Source: Limnoperna fortunei
Lineage: Eukaryota > Mollusca > Bivalvia > Mytilida > Modiolidae
Length of the DNA stretch: 64,000 nucleotides
Direction: 5' to 3'
Assembly (NCBI GenBank): GCA_944474755.1
Contig: OX104112.1
Location: 63,457,640-63,521,639, forward strand
Shown: in pieces, positions 1 to 10,679 of the stretch
How positions within the stretch are numbered: position 1 is the first letter of the stretch
Layout: the number at the start of each line of letters is the position of its first letter
Program-made: the position numbers and the translations under genes
The notes under the pieces: model-generated
The model's input: the letters and a program-made list of their open reading frames with translations, nothing else
Databases searched by the model: none
Told to the model about the DNA's origin: nothing

Positions 1-628
1 AGTGTCATGTTTCCAACAGACACAATTTGCAAATCAACTTCTACTTTATCAGAATTGAATACACCGAAAACTGGACACAAGGACACGTTTGACAACACAT
101 CATAGAAAGTAAACAGAACAGTGTCGTTGTAAAACAAGGAAAATTTGTTTCTTTCTCTGTCAATCAATATTCCAAAAGTTCCATTCGCGGTTGTTCCAGT
201 TGTGTTGTTACTAAACGATTTAATAACATCAACGTCTATACCAAGAGGTTCATGACGAGCTTTTAAACAAACTTTCTTGTAAATCTTACAATTGTGTAAT
301 TGGAAGGCCCAGCCACTTACATTACTGTTTCCTGCATCAAAGTAATTATCAATTTTATTGCGTTCTCCAATTCCAAGTTCGAAAATAAGATTTTTATCAA
401 CCAAAGAGGAAATCACGTAATATTTGAAAGATATTTCGAAATAAATACTTGTCATATTTTCAACACAAGTGTTCACCATTGCCCCTTGGTATTTTTGAAA
501 TCCAAGTTTGGATCCTGGATTACTTGGTATGCGATCTGTGAATCTGTTGCTGAGTATTGTGTGATCAACTGACAAGTAACGATCTGACCGTAGAGTAGTC
601 GGATCAAATCTAATGTTTAATGTACGGT
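1..628 (-). CDS. SPRY/B30.2-like extracellular domain exon, 3' part of type II membrane protein gene (partial at window edge)
   Basis: The minus strand is open for 208 codons without a stop, from an acceptor (TTTCAG, 630-629) to the window edge. The translation ends with a SPRY-like core: a segment like ILIDRERNKFSLFYND, then LFTFYD and CPVFGVFN, which resembles the late strands of SPRY/B30.2 domains. About seven N-x-S/T sequons (for example NMTS, NVSG, NNTT, NGTF, NDTV, NVSL) fit an extracellular, glycosylated domain, which is unusual because SPRY domains are mostly cytosolic. The acceptor phase (two bases completing a codon) matches the donor of the exon at 1049 and also that of the exon at 1729. 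The stop codon lies outside the window. SPRY is a motif-level inference; another concanavalin-like fold is possible. Confidence 0.62.
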
Positions 629-809
629 CTGAAACGTATAAAATACATAAAAAATAATTAAATATTTTTTCAAAAAATGTATACTGATTTACAGATATGA
701 TTGTTTATAAATAGAATTGCTTAAGTTTTAAATAATCAATAGTAGCTATTATAACATTATTTTCACTTAGAAAGTCGTAGATGTAAATTATTAATGAAGG
801 TAATAACCA

Positions 810-1000
810 ATATCCTAGAAACCGGAAAACTTTAGAACCAACAATCAAATATGTAGCAACTACAGTATTGATTTTGACCTGACAGGCATTTCGAATAAAT
901 AGTGGGTAAACCAGGTTTTATGGCATGCCAAACCTCCCGCTTCGTTTACTGTAGTGAGTTGGTTTATTGATAAAAATGGATTTGTATCGTAGGATTGGTT
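810..1000 (-). repeat. 5'-truncated copy of the RT element 3' region (family member 1)
   Basis: The sequence matches 22640-22960 and 36640-36990 over blocks such as AACCAGGTTTTATGGCAT and AACCTCCCGCTTC. In the 22.6-23.6 kb copy this block follows, on the minus strand, a reverse-transcriptase reading frame. The repeat is therefore best read as the 3' end of that retroelement, here without its coding part, lying in the intron between the TSP1 and SPRY-like exons and possibly touching the 3' edge of the TSP1 exon. Confidence 0.6.
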
Positions 1001-1048
1001 TTTCAAGCCAAGCACATTGAAAATGAGGAATTCTTACATTTTTATTAC

Positions 1049-1210
1049 CTTTACAAATTCTCGTTTCAAATTTTTCTCTCTGTTGACAGTTTTGAGCATG
1101 TCCAGTATGTCCAGTATAGATTTGTACTCTTCTATCCATTACTGAAGTAAGTAAGTTATTACATCCTTTCCAATTTGACCATTCTGTCCAGAAACATGAA
1201 GATCCTTCGT
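1049..1210 (-). CDS. Thrombospondin type-1 repeat exon of the same gene
   Basis: A 162-base exon between acceptor TTTGTAG (ends at 1211) and donor GTAATA (starts at 1048), phase 1 at both ends, so it can be included or skipped without changing frame. It encodes a tryptophan ladder W-T-E-W-S-N-W followed by four cysteines, with R-I-C-K at the end, the usual form of a TSP1 repeat (three stacked Trp, then Arg/Cys positions). It joins in frame to the membrane-helix exon upstream (t|ac gives Tyr) and the SPRY-like exon downstream (g|ac gives Asp). TSP1 repeats are extracellular, which supports the topology inferred from the rest of the gene. Part of the SPRY-side intron (about 810-1000) is an inserted retroelement 3' fragment. 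Confidence 0.6.
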
Positions 1211-1728
1211 CTACAAATATATGTTTTCATCGGTATGTTTACATTATAGGTCCAAAAATATTATTGGAAACACAACAAAAAACTAAAATGAGCATAACAA
1301 TTCAAAACCACTGATTATATTTTTTTGGTCAAATAAACTTAACTTGTGTTTTTTATTTAGGCATACATACTAGTGTTCATAGTCTCTTACTTTTGACCAA
1401 AATCTGCGTAGTATTAGATAAGAAAATATTTTTACAAACTGCAAAAGTACCAATATCAATAGAAACTTTTTTGTTTTGCGTCATGTAATATGGTCAACAG
1501 ACATGAGTGGGGCAATATAAGTATTTTGTCAGTTTTATAGAGGTATTGCTTTTAGACTATTAACATTGCAATTTTACTTGTGTACATGTAAAACGTAATA
1601 TACATCATTTAAGGCATTTGTTTATTGTTTGAATATGCAACCAGTGTATTGAGCAAAATATAAATATACATGCGTCAGAATTTGAAATTTGATCAAATCA
1701 AAAAATTACAAGACTTATATGTACTTAC

Positions 1729-1975
1729 ATAACAACACTATTCCACTATATTTGACTAATACGAATGCTATAATTCCTGAAACTATACTACCAATTAAAA
1801 GTCCTATGGAGAAGAAACAACATCGGTTTGCTGCAGCTTTCTTTTCTATATAATTTTCCTTCTGCGAGAGTGGTGGCTGATTACTTCTATCTATAGGTTT
1901 ATTATAACCTTCATAATCGTATTCTCCTAGTACATTTACTATCTGGTGGAATTGCTGTTCTTCCATTCTGTCCAT
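1729..1975 (-). CDS. N-terminal cytoplasmic tail and transmembrane exon of the TSP1/SPRY-like gene
   Basis: The first coding exon runs from an ATG in good context (CTCAAAATGG) at 1975 to a consensus donor GTAAGT at 1728, ending in phase 1. The 82 codons give a polar, acidic tail (residues 1-44), a basic patch (KK, then R near residues 45-51), a hydrophobic helix (about 53-76, GLLIGSIVSGIIAFVLV) and a short linker. There is no signal peptide. Positive charges before the helix suggest the N-terminus is inside, so a type II protein with the TSP1 and SPRY-like parts outside the cell. An ATG at 2023 is in frame, but its context is weaker and it would add 16 residues. Expression and exact start are inferred. 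Confidence 0.6.
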
Positions 1976-2039
1976 TTTGAGGTATGGTAATGAGTGTGTT
2001 GCACTCTTGCACTTTAAACACAAATATGGTTTAACGGCA

Positions 2040-4950
2040 CTTAATCTAACTTTTTAGAATAAGTACAATATAATACAAGCTCCTTTCTTTTATTAAGAAT
2101 GTTTTGCAAAACGGAAAGTATGATGATGTCATTTTCTTAAGGTTACACCAAACGGATTTCTTTTTTTTTATCTTGTGCTCATGATAAACAATTATTCAAT
2201 AGCTATTGTTTTCATTTTAGTGACCGTTTTTAATGTTTATAATTTTACCCATGTTTCCCAAAACAAAACGTCATCAAAGATAACAAACATGGAGAAATTG
2301 TAATGCATTTTTTAAAACATTGCGTGGGTAGGTTTTTTGGATGTTAGATTTTGGTTTTTTCTTTGGAAGATAATAAGTATTCCACTCAACATGTTGATGT
2401 AAAAGCATCACTTTGCAATGTCCAATAATTTTCCTTCGTCTATGTTGAGATATGCAATACCTTACATACATAACTAAACAGGTACAACTATTGCCATTAA
2501 TGATCTGCTTTCTTCATAATAAATTTCCTCTAATTATCGCTATTTTGAAGTATTTTCCTTTGATCTTTATGTGCGGTATTATGCCAACTAATTCTACTAG
2601 CGTTTGATGAGCCCAACTCACCTCGATTTCAAGATGTCGTCAGTAAACACTAACTTTATGTTGTTACAAAACACAGATAAAAAGATTATTTACGCTTATG
2701 AAACTCTCAGGGCTGTCGTCCTTCGATGTGGTAGGGGCCAGAAAATGCATGTCGGTTCACAAAATGTAAATAATATATAAATAACAGTATAGTTTCAAGG
2801 TTAGATATAAATATCTTGATATAAAGATGTACAGTATATGTTGAAGTGTAAGTATTCCTAAAGGTGAAAGGAATTGATATGTGGTTTTATTCAATAAAAT
2901 AAATAACTTCGCAAAAATATATGTTATTTTAAAAAAGATTACTGATTGTCATTTCATGTCTTATTATAACTCCAAATGTGACGGTTATAGAGCAGAACTA
3001 TTATAGAAATAGTACATTCATGGAGTTCTAACATCTTGCGACAAGTACTTAAAACAGCTGGTTGGTATCAACATAATATGGGACGTGACACGCTGGATTA
3101 TATTGTTAATTTTTTTGTAATTGAAATGGTTCCGGTATGTAATCTAAGAAATAGCCAAATTTAATAAAATGTTTTAGTCTAAAACCAATTTTTAAAAAAA
3201 ACATGGGACAAATACTAAACAAAATAAATCCCAACGACACGAATAGGAAAATTAGATTTAATCCTGAGTTTGCAGCTTCTGCGTTAACCACGGAGCATGT
3301 GGTTTTCCCCTCAAGCTCCTGTATCATTTGGATACTTTAACTTCAAACGCCGAAGCAGAGGGAATACGCGTTCAATAATTGAAAGACTTTATCTTCTGTT
3401 CTTCCCTTTACTTGGTAATATAGTTCAAAAACCTCGATTAGTCATGATCAAGACCTTTAATGCACTTTCTAAAATTTTGCAGTTATATATTTAGTAAACA
3501 TCAAACTACCGTATTAGTACACTTATTATATTCGTTCTTTTTTAATTATTTGGCAGGAGTTTGTCCAGAATAAAATGTTTATTTACGTGTATTTACTTGG
3601 GTTTCTAAGGAAAAACAAATAAGCAGATAGCTTTGATTGTTCATTTGACAATTAAAATAGCCGAAAATTATAGATTCTACGTGTTCCTTAGTTATGTTAT
3701 TTATATATGCATGTTTGACAACTTATGAATATTGCGAATAAATCTGCTGTTAACTGTACGCATATATAACATAAATGTTAAGAATACAATTGTTGCAATA
3801 AAATTTTGTGAACTTTCTTGTTTTAATCAACAATCCGTTAAATTGCCTTTCACTTTGAACAATACCATGAGTTTTTCTGTTCCTCGTATTAAATTGTGAC
3901 AAAATAGACGTGGACGCTTTTCACAGAAAGCAAACTATCAAGGCACTTATAAAGATAAACTTTTAGAAAAAAATAACACTCTTTAGTGCCTTCACAACTG
4001 TTAAAGCATAGCTTCAAGGTAAACAGGATGATAAGCAATGATTTTTCGTATAAAATAACAAAACGCACGAAGCACGAAACAATATACGATACGATGTACG
4101 ATAAATACGGTGACTAGACGTTATGATTAAGCGTTTATCGTTTGGATAGATCGTTTCGTCAGTCGTATGGTATATCATATCAGGCAACGGTTTCGTTCAT
4201 CGCATGGTGCATTCGTATTTTTTGTATTTAACTTAATAGATCAATTACTTTACTATGACATCTATAAAAATATAAAAACAATAATACTTACACATTTCTT
4301 TACGAAACGTTTACAGTCAGACGATTGAAAAAGCTGGCGAAGTTTGCATGCGTGAGCGCCATTTAATTTATATACACTCGAGACCATCAATTTTCATATC
4401 TTAAATGTGTTCTTTATTGGTATCAATTATCAATATTCCATCCTCGCCTGAGCTTAAGGAGTAAATTTGCTGGAAGAATTTTCTTTCAAGAAAACTGGGA
4501 CCATACTGGAAAGGTTCCAGTGCTCGACCCTTAAAGCAGCCCAGAGCGTACTCAGGTTACGGATCGGGTGGTTGTAGGGTAATAGAATGTAAAGCCTGAC
4601 CAAAGACCATAATGGGGACGTGTTTGGAAAATACCTCGCTCTTTGAATGATAAAGACCTCTTTTGCAGATTTCTAAAAAGAATAGGTTCATTGTAACAGC
4701 TACAGAAGGCTAGTCTCCTCCCGTTCCTTATACTATTCTTTCAGTTTTGTAAAGCATGTGAATCGGGCTCGCCCACGTAATTTGGTTTGTTAATCCATGT
4801 TAAAGAAAGCTTTGGATTTTACACGTTGATTGCACGGCATCAATTTAATTGTGGCGTTCATGTCTGAATGTCAGAAAATATGTAGCTAAGTTGGCCGTCT
4901 CCGAACTATAAATAATTTGTTATTAAGATACTAACTTAGGTTCTAAAATA
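2040..4950. other. Intergenic, no supported gene
   Basis: I see no exon chain here. A 73-codon minus-strand ORF (3106-3327) has a hydrophobic stretch but no convincing splice sites. At 4060-4220 there is a cluster of short ACGA/CGAA-rich words (GCACGAAGCACGAAAC, CGATACGATGTACGATA) that could be a transposon terminus, but no partner was found. The upstream part should contain the promoter of the minus-strand membrane gene; no clear TATA element can be assigned. Confidence 0.5.
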
Positions 4951-4956
4951 TACTAA

Positions 4957-5100
4957 ACCAGACGCACCTTTCGTCTATTCAAGACTCATCAGTGGCACTC
5001 AAACCCAAAAATCTTAAGAATGCAATTAATAAAGGTGTTGTTAAGCTTTTATCATAAACATTCCTAAATCGTTATACCTTAGGCCATCTATACCATTTTG
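4957..5100 (-). ncRNA. Degenerate hammerhead ribozyme motif, retrozyme-like
   Basis: On the minus strand the order is CCA, CTGATGA (4992-4986), a GTCT...AGAC hairpin, GAAA (4972-4969), GTC, TGG. This is the hammerhead core order. Stem I keeps only three Watson-Crick pairs, and the closing stem III pair seen in the 29.1-kb copy (C:G) is G:G here, so it is probably inactive. Upstream sequence (to about 5100) weakly matches the Mytilus-type monomer seen at 28985-29155. Confidence 0.6.
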
Positions 5101-5149
5101 AATTAAAACCATTTTCGAAATTGTATTGCATAAAGCAAACTTCTGCGTA

Positions 5150-6030
5150 TTACCACACGTCAAGAATGTTGCGTACATAAGTTTGATCTGTCTCTCAAAC
5201 CAATTAATAGCAACCACTGGGGAAGTTCATGCTAAATTAATTGTGTTCGTACTTTGGCCCACAACTTACAACTAAAAGTTGACAACGTGTCTTGCTGGTT
5301 GTACGCTTATGCACTAAATAACTTTAATTTACACTACGCGTGTTATTAAAAAATCAATCACACTATATAGGTCAGACAGACGTCATGATGTCTTCCGATG
5401 TCAAGGCAAAAGATACAAAGGTGCCTGTATTTATGAAAACAATTAATTTGGAGGCGGATGGTTGAGCTTGAATTTTGTACGAAAACGTATTATGATCATT
5501 CACTACAAAATAACTTCCAAACTTCACCGATATCCATCCTTCAATCTTATAATATTTCTACAACCTAACATTGAAGCAAGAAAATGTCAGGACATATGTT
5601 TAAAAGCGACGTTAACAATCAATACAAATTTCATCTGGAAGATTGGCCACCATACAGTCTGAATCGTCTCAAAGATAGCATTTATGAGAAAGGATCCACA
5701 GGAGCATTAAATAATCGTGCGCAAATCAATTAAAGCATAAATCAGCTTGCTCAGGCACTTTTTATTGATTGATTTCACATCTAGCATGCGATATGTTTTC
5801 TATATGAGAGACGAGTACACCATAATAAATAATAAATCAAGATAAGGGATGGACCAAACGAAATAAAATATTGACTAAAAAGTATAGATTATTGGATACG
5901 ACGGACAATAAAGCCTTTGTAGCGGTTACAATGAGTCCATTTTTGAAATTTACATGAGGTTTTTATTGTGCAAGAAGGAGGAACACGTCAACAATATCAT
6001 TCTCTATAGTCCATAACGTGACAACCTCTT
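5150..6030. other. Intergenic, nothing recognised
   Basis: AT-rich DNA with only short chance ORFs; no splice-consistent coding sequence or repeat family recognised. Confidence 0.4.
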
Positions 6031-6035
6031 ACAGA

Positions 6036-6085
6036 GGGGGCCTCGGTGGCCGAGTGATTTAGGTAGTTCAACTACCTCAAGCTAC
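6036..6085 (+). repeat. tRNA-derived SINE head fragment
   Basis: The block GCCTCGGTGGCCGAGTGATT resembles the acceptor stem and A box of a Leu/Ser-type tRNA head. The homology stops after about 50 bases and no B box follows, so this is a truncated head. Confidence 0.5.
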
Positions 6086-6099
6086 TTTTGTTTACAGAA

Positions 6100-6344
6100 G
6101 CATAATTGGTTTTAAAAATGCATGCTTGCAACCTAAATGCAAAAAAGAACCAAAGCATAAAGCAATGGTCCTGACTTGGTACTGGTGCAGTATTTGAGTT
6201 AGTTGACTAAAATCGATAGATATCATCTACCACTAGTCACCAATAGGTGTATCCAACAATCATCGTAGCACCATATTTTCACAAAGAGATCGATATCTTT
6301 CGACAAGGAAGTGGTATCTAAAGTAAAACGTTTTATATGCGCGG
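6100..6344 (-). repeat. Truncated copy of the RT element 3' region (family member 2)
   Basis: Words shared with 22700-23000 include GCAATGGTCCTGACTTGGTA, ACCACTAGTCA and CAAGGAAGTGGT, and the copy ends in a GCGCGGA block that in the 23-kb copy lies inside the C-terminal RT coding region. The homology runs from the 3' end up to that point, as expected for 5' truncation during target-primed reverse transcription. It is interrupted just before the palindrome at 6344. Confidence 0.55.
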
Positions 6345-6385
6345 ATCCTTTGCTTGATAATTACATAATTATCAAGCAATGGATC
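6344..6385. repeat. Near-perfect short palindrome
   Basis: Two 20-base arms (6344-6363 and 6366-6385) are inverted repeats with one mismatch and a two-base spacer (CA). The centre is AATTACATAATT. It sits exactly at the broken end of the retroelement copy and 64 bases before the Tc1-like element. Confidence 0.85.
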
Positions 6386-6449
6386 TGGCAAAAGTGACAA
6401 GTGACTTTCAATACAACAGAAAGTGCTAGTTACCAACACTTTTTTTTAC

Positions 6450-7461
6450 AAAAAAACTTGTGCGTTTAAATTACCCGTTACACTATCGTTTACAAAACCC
6501 AGGTATGCATCAAGGAATTTGTACTCGTGCAATAAAATGCTGCCATTCCAAGAATGGACCATAATCAGGCTCTTGAATCCCATGTCAAAAAAGAGGTTTT
6601 AGCAGACTGGGTCATCTCAAGATTATATTAGAAGTGGCAGGCCACGAATAACAACATCGGTTCAAGATTGCTATATCAGGGTTTTCCACTTGAGAAATAC
6701 TAGTAGAACTGCTAAGGTGAAAACAACTGCTGATGGTATCCCCGATTTAAGTAGAATATTACCTCAAACAGTACTCATTAGTCTTCGATGACAGCAAATT
6801 CGTCAACGTTTACCCTACTGTGCCCTGATGTTAGCCCAGAACCATATACAGAACGTGTTTGCTTATGTAACACATTAAGGGTTTGAAAATAAGCGCAATA
6901 TTTTATGATCCCTAGCTAAATTTGGTTAAAATCAACTGAACGTTATAGAGACCATAGGCTGTAACAACACTTCCTGTTTGCAATTATTCGAAGGCGGAAC
7001 TTATCTAAGCATGATAAAGTTCGGCGACATGCAGCTCGTGTAACAACTATTGTGTTGCTAATAGCAATAACAATGAGCTACTCTTATCCCTCGAAGTCGC
7101 CAGATGAATCCAATTGAGCGTCTGCGAGACGAACTTGGCAAACGTGTGCGTAGGCGCCAACTTTAACCGCACACACTAGTTCAACTAACCAATGCGTTAC
7201 AAAATGAGTGGGAAAGAATTCCAAAGAAAACAATAAAATCATTGATCGAGTCCATGCCTGTGATACAGGAGAGTGATAGGTGTACTTGGCGGTTACACAT
7301 TTTGTGTCAACGGAAACAAAACACCATTAGTACATGAAAATTTAGAAATGAATTCCGACACCCTTTCCCATTCTTTTTGTTCAATTTGGTTTTGATATTA
7401 TATAAGCGTTATGTGCAATATTCCTATAAAGTATTCATATAAAAATTGCACGATTTTTTTG
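6450..7461 (+). mobile_element. Tc1/mariner-like transposon, degenerate
   Basis: Inverted termini CAAAAAAACTTGTGCG (6450) and the complement of GCACGATTTTTTTG (ending 7461) are flanked by TA on both sides (6448-6449, 7462-7463), the Tc1/mariner target duplication. Inside, a frame near 6600-6670 reads SGRPRITTSVQD, the paired-like DNA-binding region of Tc1 transposases. A frame near 7095-7260 reads MNPIERLRDELGKRVRRR and later NEWERIP, the C-terminal part of the DDE domain. Several stops and shifts interrupt it. At about 1.0 kb it is shorter than a complete Tc1 element (about 1.3-1.6 kb), so internal sequence has been lost. It is inactive. Confidence 0.85.
7095..7265 (+). pseudogene. Tc1-like transposase C-terminal remnant
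   Basis: This relic reads from around NPIERLRDELGKRVRRR to a WERIPKKTIKSLIESM-like segment, the conserved end of Tc1 transposases. It is interrupted by at least one stop (after RRRQL). The region with the first two catalytic aspartates is not recognisable upstream. Confidence 0.75.
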
Positions 7462-7919
7462 TAAAGGGTAGGTGCTAGATTTAAAGTTTAAATAAAACAG
7501 TAAAGAAAAGCGACGGAACAACAAGAGCCAATGTCAAGGGACAGTTACAAATCCATATATACAAACATACACAAAAACCAAAAACACAAAAAACACAAAG
7601 ACAGTAACCTTACTTTTATATTATTCGAAATAATGTAAAGGCAAAAACAAGCAAAACATGTGAAGCATAGCGCATAACTGACACTTCCGTTTCTTCAATG
7701 TGTTCGTGACTGGTGTTGGTCATTCGCTGTTAATACTTATCGTGTCAACTGTGAGTCGCAAATTCTAAGCGGACTTTGCATGCAAAGGTGCGCTCGATTC
7801 CAACGTAATTGATAATATTTATGTCAAAAGTCAAGGTTTAAAGCGGCTTCTCCCGAAAAGCGTTTCCCCATGCAAAATCGGAGTAAAAGCCTAAAATTAC
7901 GGGAGAATCCGTCAAATTT

Positions 7920-8345
7920 CAGGGTTACAATCGACAACAAAAGTTATAATTTTTTACAAAAAGATGAACTAAAAAAGTTTTCGATTGATTTCAATAAAAC
8001 TTTGAAATATAGTTTCATATTGGGTGGATAAAAAGCATGTAGATTTTTGTTGAAATCAATCAAATTTTAAGGTCTTAATTGCAAAGAAAAACTTAGAAAT
8101 TTTACAAAAATATTGTTTCCGGAAAATAACTAAAAAAATGCATTTGATTTTAATGGAACTTTGGAATGAAGTTTCATAGATGGATCAGAAGCCTTTGTTG
8201 AAATCCGAAAATTTTAATGTCACAGTTGCCAACAGATGTTAGAAAATTTTACAAAACTGACGTTTCCGTGAAATAACTCAAAAAGTGTACGTTAAGGTTT
8301 GATTTTAATGAAAATTTAAAGATATTATTGCATATCAAGGGTTAG
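7920..8345. repeat. Degenerate tandem repeat, about 3 units of 130-165 bp
   Basis: Three consecutive segments share the order TTTTACAAAA, a word near TTTCCGGAAAATAACT, GATTTTAATGAAACTTT, AGTTTCATA, GGTGGAT and TTGTTGAAAT. Spacing shrinks toward the right because of deletions. No coding capacity was seen. The intervening stretch 7470-7920 shows nothing recognisable. Confidence 0.6.
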
Positions 8346-8349
8346 AACT

Positions 8350-10190
8350 CATTGGTACTGGAGGAACTCTTTCAAATGTCCAAGTCACCATTCGACAAGA
8401 AGAGTGGGTATCAATGATCGCTAGATCAGCTTTTTCTAGCTTACATTTCTCAGTGCTAACCACATTGAAATTTCATTAATTTTTACTATTTTTTTATTTA
8501 ATCATACAAACTCTGTATCTTTCCTAAGTCGGTTCTAAATTATGTCTTAAGACTTGTCATAAAACATATTTGAGGATAGTTTCAATGACGCGAACCAAGA
8601 TTAACTCTGATAATTTTATTAGCTGCTGAAATATCACTTTAAATTAGACAACCGTTGAGTTGCTCATTATCATGTCCTTGAAAAAGTCAAATCCAAAAAC
8701 CTACCTATCTCTAAGAAAAAGTCCGATCCCTTCTAATTTGCAACAACTATCAACTAAGTCGTGATGAGAGGAATAGATGTTGTGAAAAAGCTATAACACT
8801 AGGGGTGATGAATTCCTGTTTAAATACTGTAGAGATAAGATATTTTTACTTGACAAAGTTCTAAGAAAAATAAATAGAATGCAAAATTTTGTAAAATATG
8901 TCAAACAACCTTGAAAATTATTATGAACATTTGTATCAATAGATAATAAGACGATAATAAGATAGACAGCCTTAAAAATTGAAATAGGATAAAATTTAAA
9001 ATTGCTTATTGGTATTAGCTTAAAATACATTCATATATCTCAGCAAAACAAAATTGTCTATTTACAAAAACTTTAAAGGACTGTTTTATGTCATTTTTAT
9101 AATAAATACCTTTAAGAGGACATGCGTGCATTAAATAAGTATTTTACTTTGATAGTCCATCATCAGAGTATGAAACATTTGGTATGACTGATAGTCCAAA
9201 CGCTTACTCAAAATTAAATAGCGAGCAAGGTATGAATATATTAGTTTTTGTAATAAGCAAGATTTATCTGTTTACATTTTTACAACAAATATGAGTCGCC
9301 TTCTGCATAGTATACAACGTTAAAATTAAACTCTTCGTTCACTTTAGTCACTGTTTCTTATTATATTTTTTTAATTTCTGTATAAATGTTATTATGGTTT
9401 TTGCTCTAATTATTAATAGAAAAAAACAAAATTGAGATTTATTTAATTGAGATCAATGAAAGCATGTTATCACTTACCTGGAACACAAATGACTTCAACC
9501 ATATTTAAATCTTTGCAATTTACAGTTGCAGTCTAGTTGTTATAGCTTTTAAGATACTAGGCAAAAACTAAACATTTCTTAAACATTAATTATATACGTT
9601 TTAGTGAAAGGTAACTATTTTTTTAACATTCTAGATCGAAGACAATCTAAAACGTAAGTACTCTTACCAATATTCAAACAGCGCAATAGGGAAAGTTAAT
9701 ATTTTTTTAAAGTAATACAGTTTCATGTTAGTTCTTGATATTATTTATCACTAGTCAATATTTCTATCATGGAGTTTATAGTAATCAATACCGAAATATT
9801 TAATGTTTTAAGCGGTATATTCAATTTTCCTATTTCATTACAGCGCAGGTTACCATTATAAGTCATTAAGAGACAAAGCTAACTGTGCTATGTATGAAGA
9901 ATCGACGACCCAACGAGGTCTGCGATTACTTTATTTGTTTGAATTATCTACAATACTATAAGGTAATATTTTGCTCAGATTGAATCATTATTACTATAAA
10001 TTAGCTGCGCATACAAGTGTATAAAACGAATATTCATACGCTCGTCTTTTTGCCGAGAATACGAATTTAGTTCCATTACTTGTAATGTAGCAGTGCGGGA
10101 GTGATCTCTTCTGAGACTTTGTTGATAAGATAAGTTGGATATATGCATTTAATTAGTTATATACAATCTTGATAGCTTTCAATAGTGTCG
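8350..10190. other. Intergenic, nothing recognised
   Basis: Strongly AT-rich with no long ORF, no splice-consistent exon and no repeat shared with the rest of the window that I could detect. Confidence 0.4.
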
Positions 10191-10201
10191 ACATTCTTTT
10201 G

Positions 10202-10670
10202 GGTGTTGAAGCACCATGGTTTTTGGACTCTTCGGCTTTATTAGATTTTAGGATTTTGACTTATCCTAGAATATTAACCTTTATTTCAAATAAAGTGACA
10301 TTTCTGTCCCATAATGCACGGGGTCAATATTTTGCAAAAAATTTTCCAACATGTTTCATTGCATATAACGCTCAACCGGAAGTCCATATGGTCTAAAAAT
10401 CTATTTTCACTTTCAATTTCAGTCCAAATATAGTGCATGTTCCTAATTGACTCTAAATATTTTTATGTTCATTTAAAACCAATAAAACTTTATCCTCAAG
10501 TTTTCTAGAATATTCAGTGTTTCTTTTCAGTTTTCCAACAATACCAAATTTATTTTGGTATCGTATGCGATTAAAATTCTATATTAGGCAACAGTGAACC
10601 GGTCTGTTGAAAAGTACTACTTTTAAGTATAACCTCTCGACTGGTTCCCTGTAATTGGTGCTCCTACATC
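10202..10670. mobile_element. MITE, copy 1 of a 470-bp family
   Basis: Nearly the whole block is repeated at 46822-47296 in the same orientation, with shared words such as CTCTTCGGCT, TTCATTTAAAACCAATAAAA and CTTTATCCTCAAGTTT. The ends are inverted: GGTGTTGAAGCACCA at the left and the complement of GGTGCTCCTACATC at the right. There is no transposase. The 75-codon ORF inside is not conserved in copy 2. Confidence 0.8.
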
Positions 10671-10679
10671 TTTATCGGT

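Noticed and set aside
300..572. Plus-strand 90-codon ORF
   Set aside because: It is antisense to the SPRY-like exon, which has splice support and domain character on the minus strand.
3106..3327. Minus-strand ORF with a hydrophobic segment
   Set aside because: Start context is poor, no donor site follows the hydrophobic part, and no repeat or family support was found. A missed exon cannot be excluded.
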